From JAAZFZ01 sp035647435 (GTDB lineage: Bacteria > Bacillota > Clostridia > Oscillospirales > Acutalibacteraceae), in NCBI GenBank assembly GCA_035647435.1, contig DASRNM010000015.1, positions 1-41,524 on the forward strand: 41,524 nt of DNA. Direction: 5' to 3'. The notes beneath the pieces are model-generated. The model saw nothing but the letters and a program-made list of their open reading frames with translations, did no database searches and was not told where the DNA came from. The translations under genes were made by a program, and so were the position numbers. The stretch's first letter is position 1; the number at the start of each line of letters is the position of its first letter. This document shows positions 40,268 to 41,524 of the stretch, in pieces.

Positions 40268-41524
40268 TTTGCAGTATCCTTTCTGCCCCATTTCCGTCCG
40301 AACAGCGCCTGTTCATCGGCATCCAATTTTAGCACAGTATTTTCGCTAATGATAGACTGTGCCGTTTTGTCATATTTGCTCGCTCTGTCGAAGGCTATGA
40401 ATATTTGCTTCTGTTTTTCTCGCGCATACAAAGCCAAGATTTGTCCGATGGTATCGTCGGAGACATTAGCAAACAGAAGGGAGTCATGTGCCAACGCAGG
40501 GAGCGCCGTACTATTAAGGATACTGATATCATATATCAGCATTCCTTTGAAATTCGTACCTGTTCCAGTATCCTTTGGTGTTTCAAAGGAGTAGCTGTTA
40601 TATTCCTTGATTCCTAAAACAGGTGGATTATCTTTCCCTTGAGAGACGTAATCACTGATCTCACTCATATGGCGATTAATTGTAGTTTCTATGACTTTTA
40701 GTACTGTTTCCATCTGCAACCTGAGCCTGTCGCTTGCTTGCTTTTTCTCGTTTTGCAATGTGTTACGAGTGTCGAAAGCTTCATTTTCATCTTCTAATTT
40801 ATGAATCCTGCGGTCAAGATGAGTATAAGCTGCGAGAAATTCCTTGCTAAATACTATAGATGGATGAATTTCCTCTGCCTGCTTTTCCAGGTATGCAATC
40901 ATCTGTTTTAGCGGCTTTAATTCTTCTTCTAACCTTGCTTTGGCTGCCTCTAATTCGTCTTGCAAAATAGTCTGTATTTTATTGTGGAACCGCTCTATAT
41001 CAATGAGTTTTTGCAAGTTTGCTTCCGGAAAATACTCACGTAAACTCGTCAAATCCGCTTCAGTTGGATAGACCCCTTGACTCATATTAAGCTCGATAAT
41101 ATGTAGATCATTTTCTCTCTGGTTCACTAATCTGCGGGCATCCTGCATCTGTATGATTAATGCATTAGCTTGGTTGGCTTTTTCTACCTCTTCGGAATTG
41201 ACCGCTTGGTTGTTCGAGGATTCTAAGTCGGCTTTTTCCTGTTTCAGCGAAGCAATAATAGAGATGTTATCCTCATATTTTTTCAAACCATCAACTGCTG
41301 AAGGAATGAACTGGTACTTACGAGCGCTTTTGAACGCCGCAATTTTATCTTCTGCCAACTGAAGTTGTTCTTCAAATGCCAATACAGATTCATATTTATT
41401 GAAGAGTGTCACCAGAACATGGATTGCTGACTCCTGCGATTCTGTGCCACCACGCATTTGTAGTGGACGCAACTCATTATAGTTGTTCTTCCCATAAATA
41501 CGGAAGAAACGGCTTATTGTATTT
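40264..41524 (-). CDS. DUF2326 protein, SMC-like coiled-coil ATPase partner, 5' end outside window
   Basis: The visible 419 codons are the C-terminal part; the frame is open through the window edge (RFFRIYGKNNYNELRPLQ). Long coiled coils occupy about the middle 230 residues (LEAAKARLEEELKPLKQMIA, HKLEDENEAFDTRNTLQNEK). The C-terminal DUF2326 domain contains GMLIYDISILNSTALPALAH, DSLLFANVSDD and KQIFIAFDRASKYDKTAQS. Family members are SMC/Rad50-like ABC ATPases with the Walker A at the N-terminus, here expected beyond the edge. It overlaps the XRE gene by four bases. It lies in a defence context, which agrees with reported links of such ATPases to conflict systems. Confidence 0.75.
   Translation of the reverse strand, partial: NTISRFFRIYGKNNYNELRPLQMRGGTESQESAIHVLVTLFNKYESVLAFEEQLQLAEDKIAAFKSARKYQFIPSAVDGLKKYEDNISIIASLKQEKADLESSNNQAVNSEEVEKANQANALIIQMQDARRLVNQRENDLHIIELNMSQGVYPTEADLTSLREYFPEANLQKLIDIERFHNKIQTILQDELEAAKARLEEELKPLKQMIAYLEKQAEEIHPSIVFSKEFLAAYTHLDRRIHKLEDENEAFDTRNTLQNEKKQASDRLRLQMETVLKVIETTINRHMSEISDYVSQGKDNPPVLGIKEYNSYSFETPKDTGTGTNFKGMLIYDISILNSTALPALAHDSLLFANVSDDTIGQILALYAREKQKQIFIAFDRASKYDKTAQSIISENTVLKLDADEQALFGRKWGRKDTAK

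Overview
The window reads as low-to-mid G+C Gram-positive DNA, most likely from an anaerobic gut-type member of the Clostridia. Supporting signs are strong purine-rich ribosome binding sites, TTG and GTG starts, TTGACA/TATAAT promoters, a glycine dehydrogenase split into two subunits (gcvPA/gcvPB), a GT2/TagF-like teichoic acid enzyme, DUF4830 and DUF1015 proteins, and several serine recombinases. No rRNA, tRNA or CRISPR array was recognised.

Positions 1-23215 look like ordinary chromosome arranged in short operons. They hold a HAD phosphatase, a lipoprotein, a DUF4830 membrane protein, a YfcE-like phosphoesterase, three small unknown proteins in a row, and a large bifunctional wall-polymer glycosyltransferase. 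Next come an iron-type alcohol dehydrogenase, a PhnP-like metallo-hydrolase, a GntR regulator with cysteine synthase, a polysaccharide flippase, a GT8 glycosyltransferase and a GPH sugar symporter. The most coherent unit is 16005-23158: a SulP-like permease, two further multi-membrane-span proteins (DUF5058 and a partner), gcvH, gcvPA, gcvPB and a DUF1015 protein. They follow one good promoter whose -10 box lies inside a 22-bp inverted repeat, and end at one terminator. gcvT is not in the window.

From about 23216 to the end the window is accessory DNA, with broken genes, recombinases, repeat-rich spacers and defence-type genes. It begins with a gene fragment, a three-copy tandem repeat, a 52-aa protein with a large serine recombinase, and the C-terminal remnant of another. 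Then follow two cassettes on the minus strand. One is a short serine recombinase plus a CPBP membrane protease. The other is a 100-aa protein, a short serine recombinase and a 504-aa helical-repeat-like protein. Three copies of a ~36-bp direct repeat (27788, 29836, 33356) delimit them, and IS21-like end sequences lie nearby without any istA or istB. This repeat/cassette layout is the most unusual structure in the window.

The last part (33589-41524, minus strand) holds an ADP-ribosylglycohydrolase, a deletion scar fusing a 3'-truncated unknown gene to a 5'-truncated vWA gene, and a complete type III restriction-modification pair (mod, res). Upstream of mod lie an XRE-type regulator and a DUF2326 coiled-coil protein that runs off the window edge. 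All functions come from motif reading; no database search or folding calculation was run.
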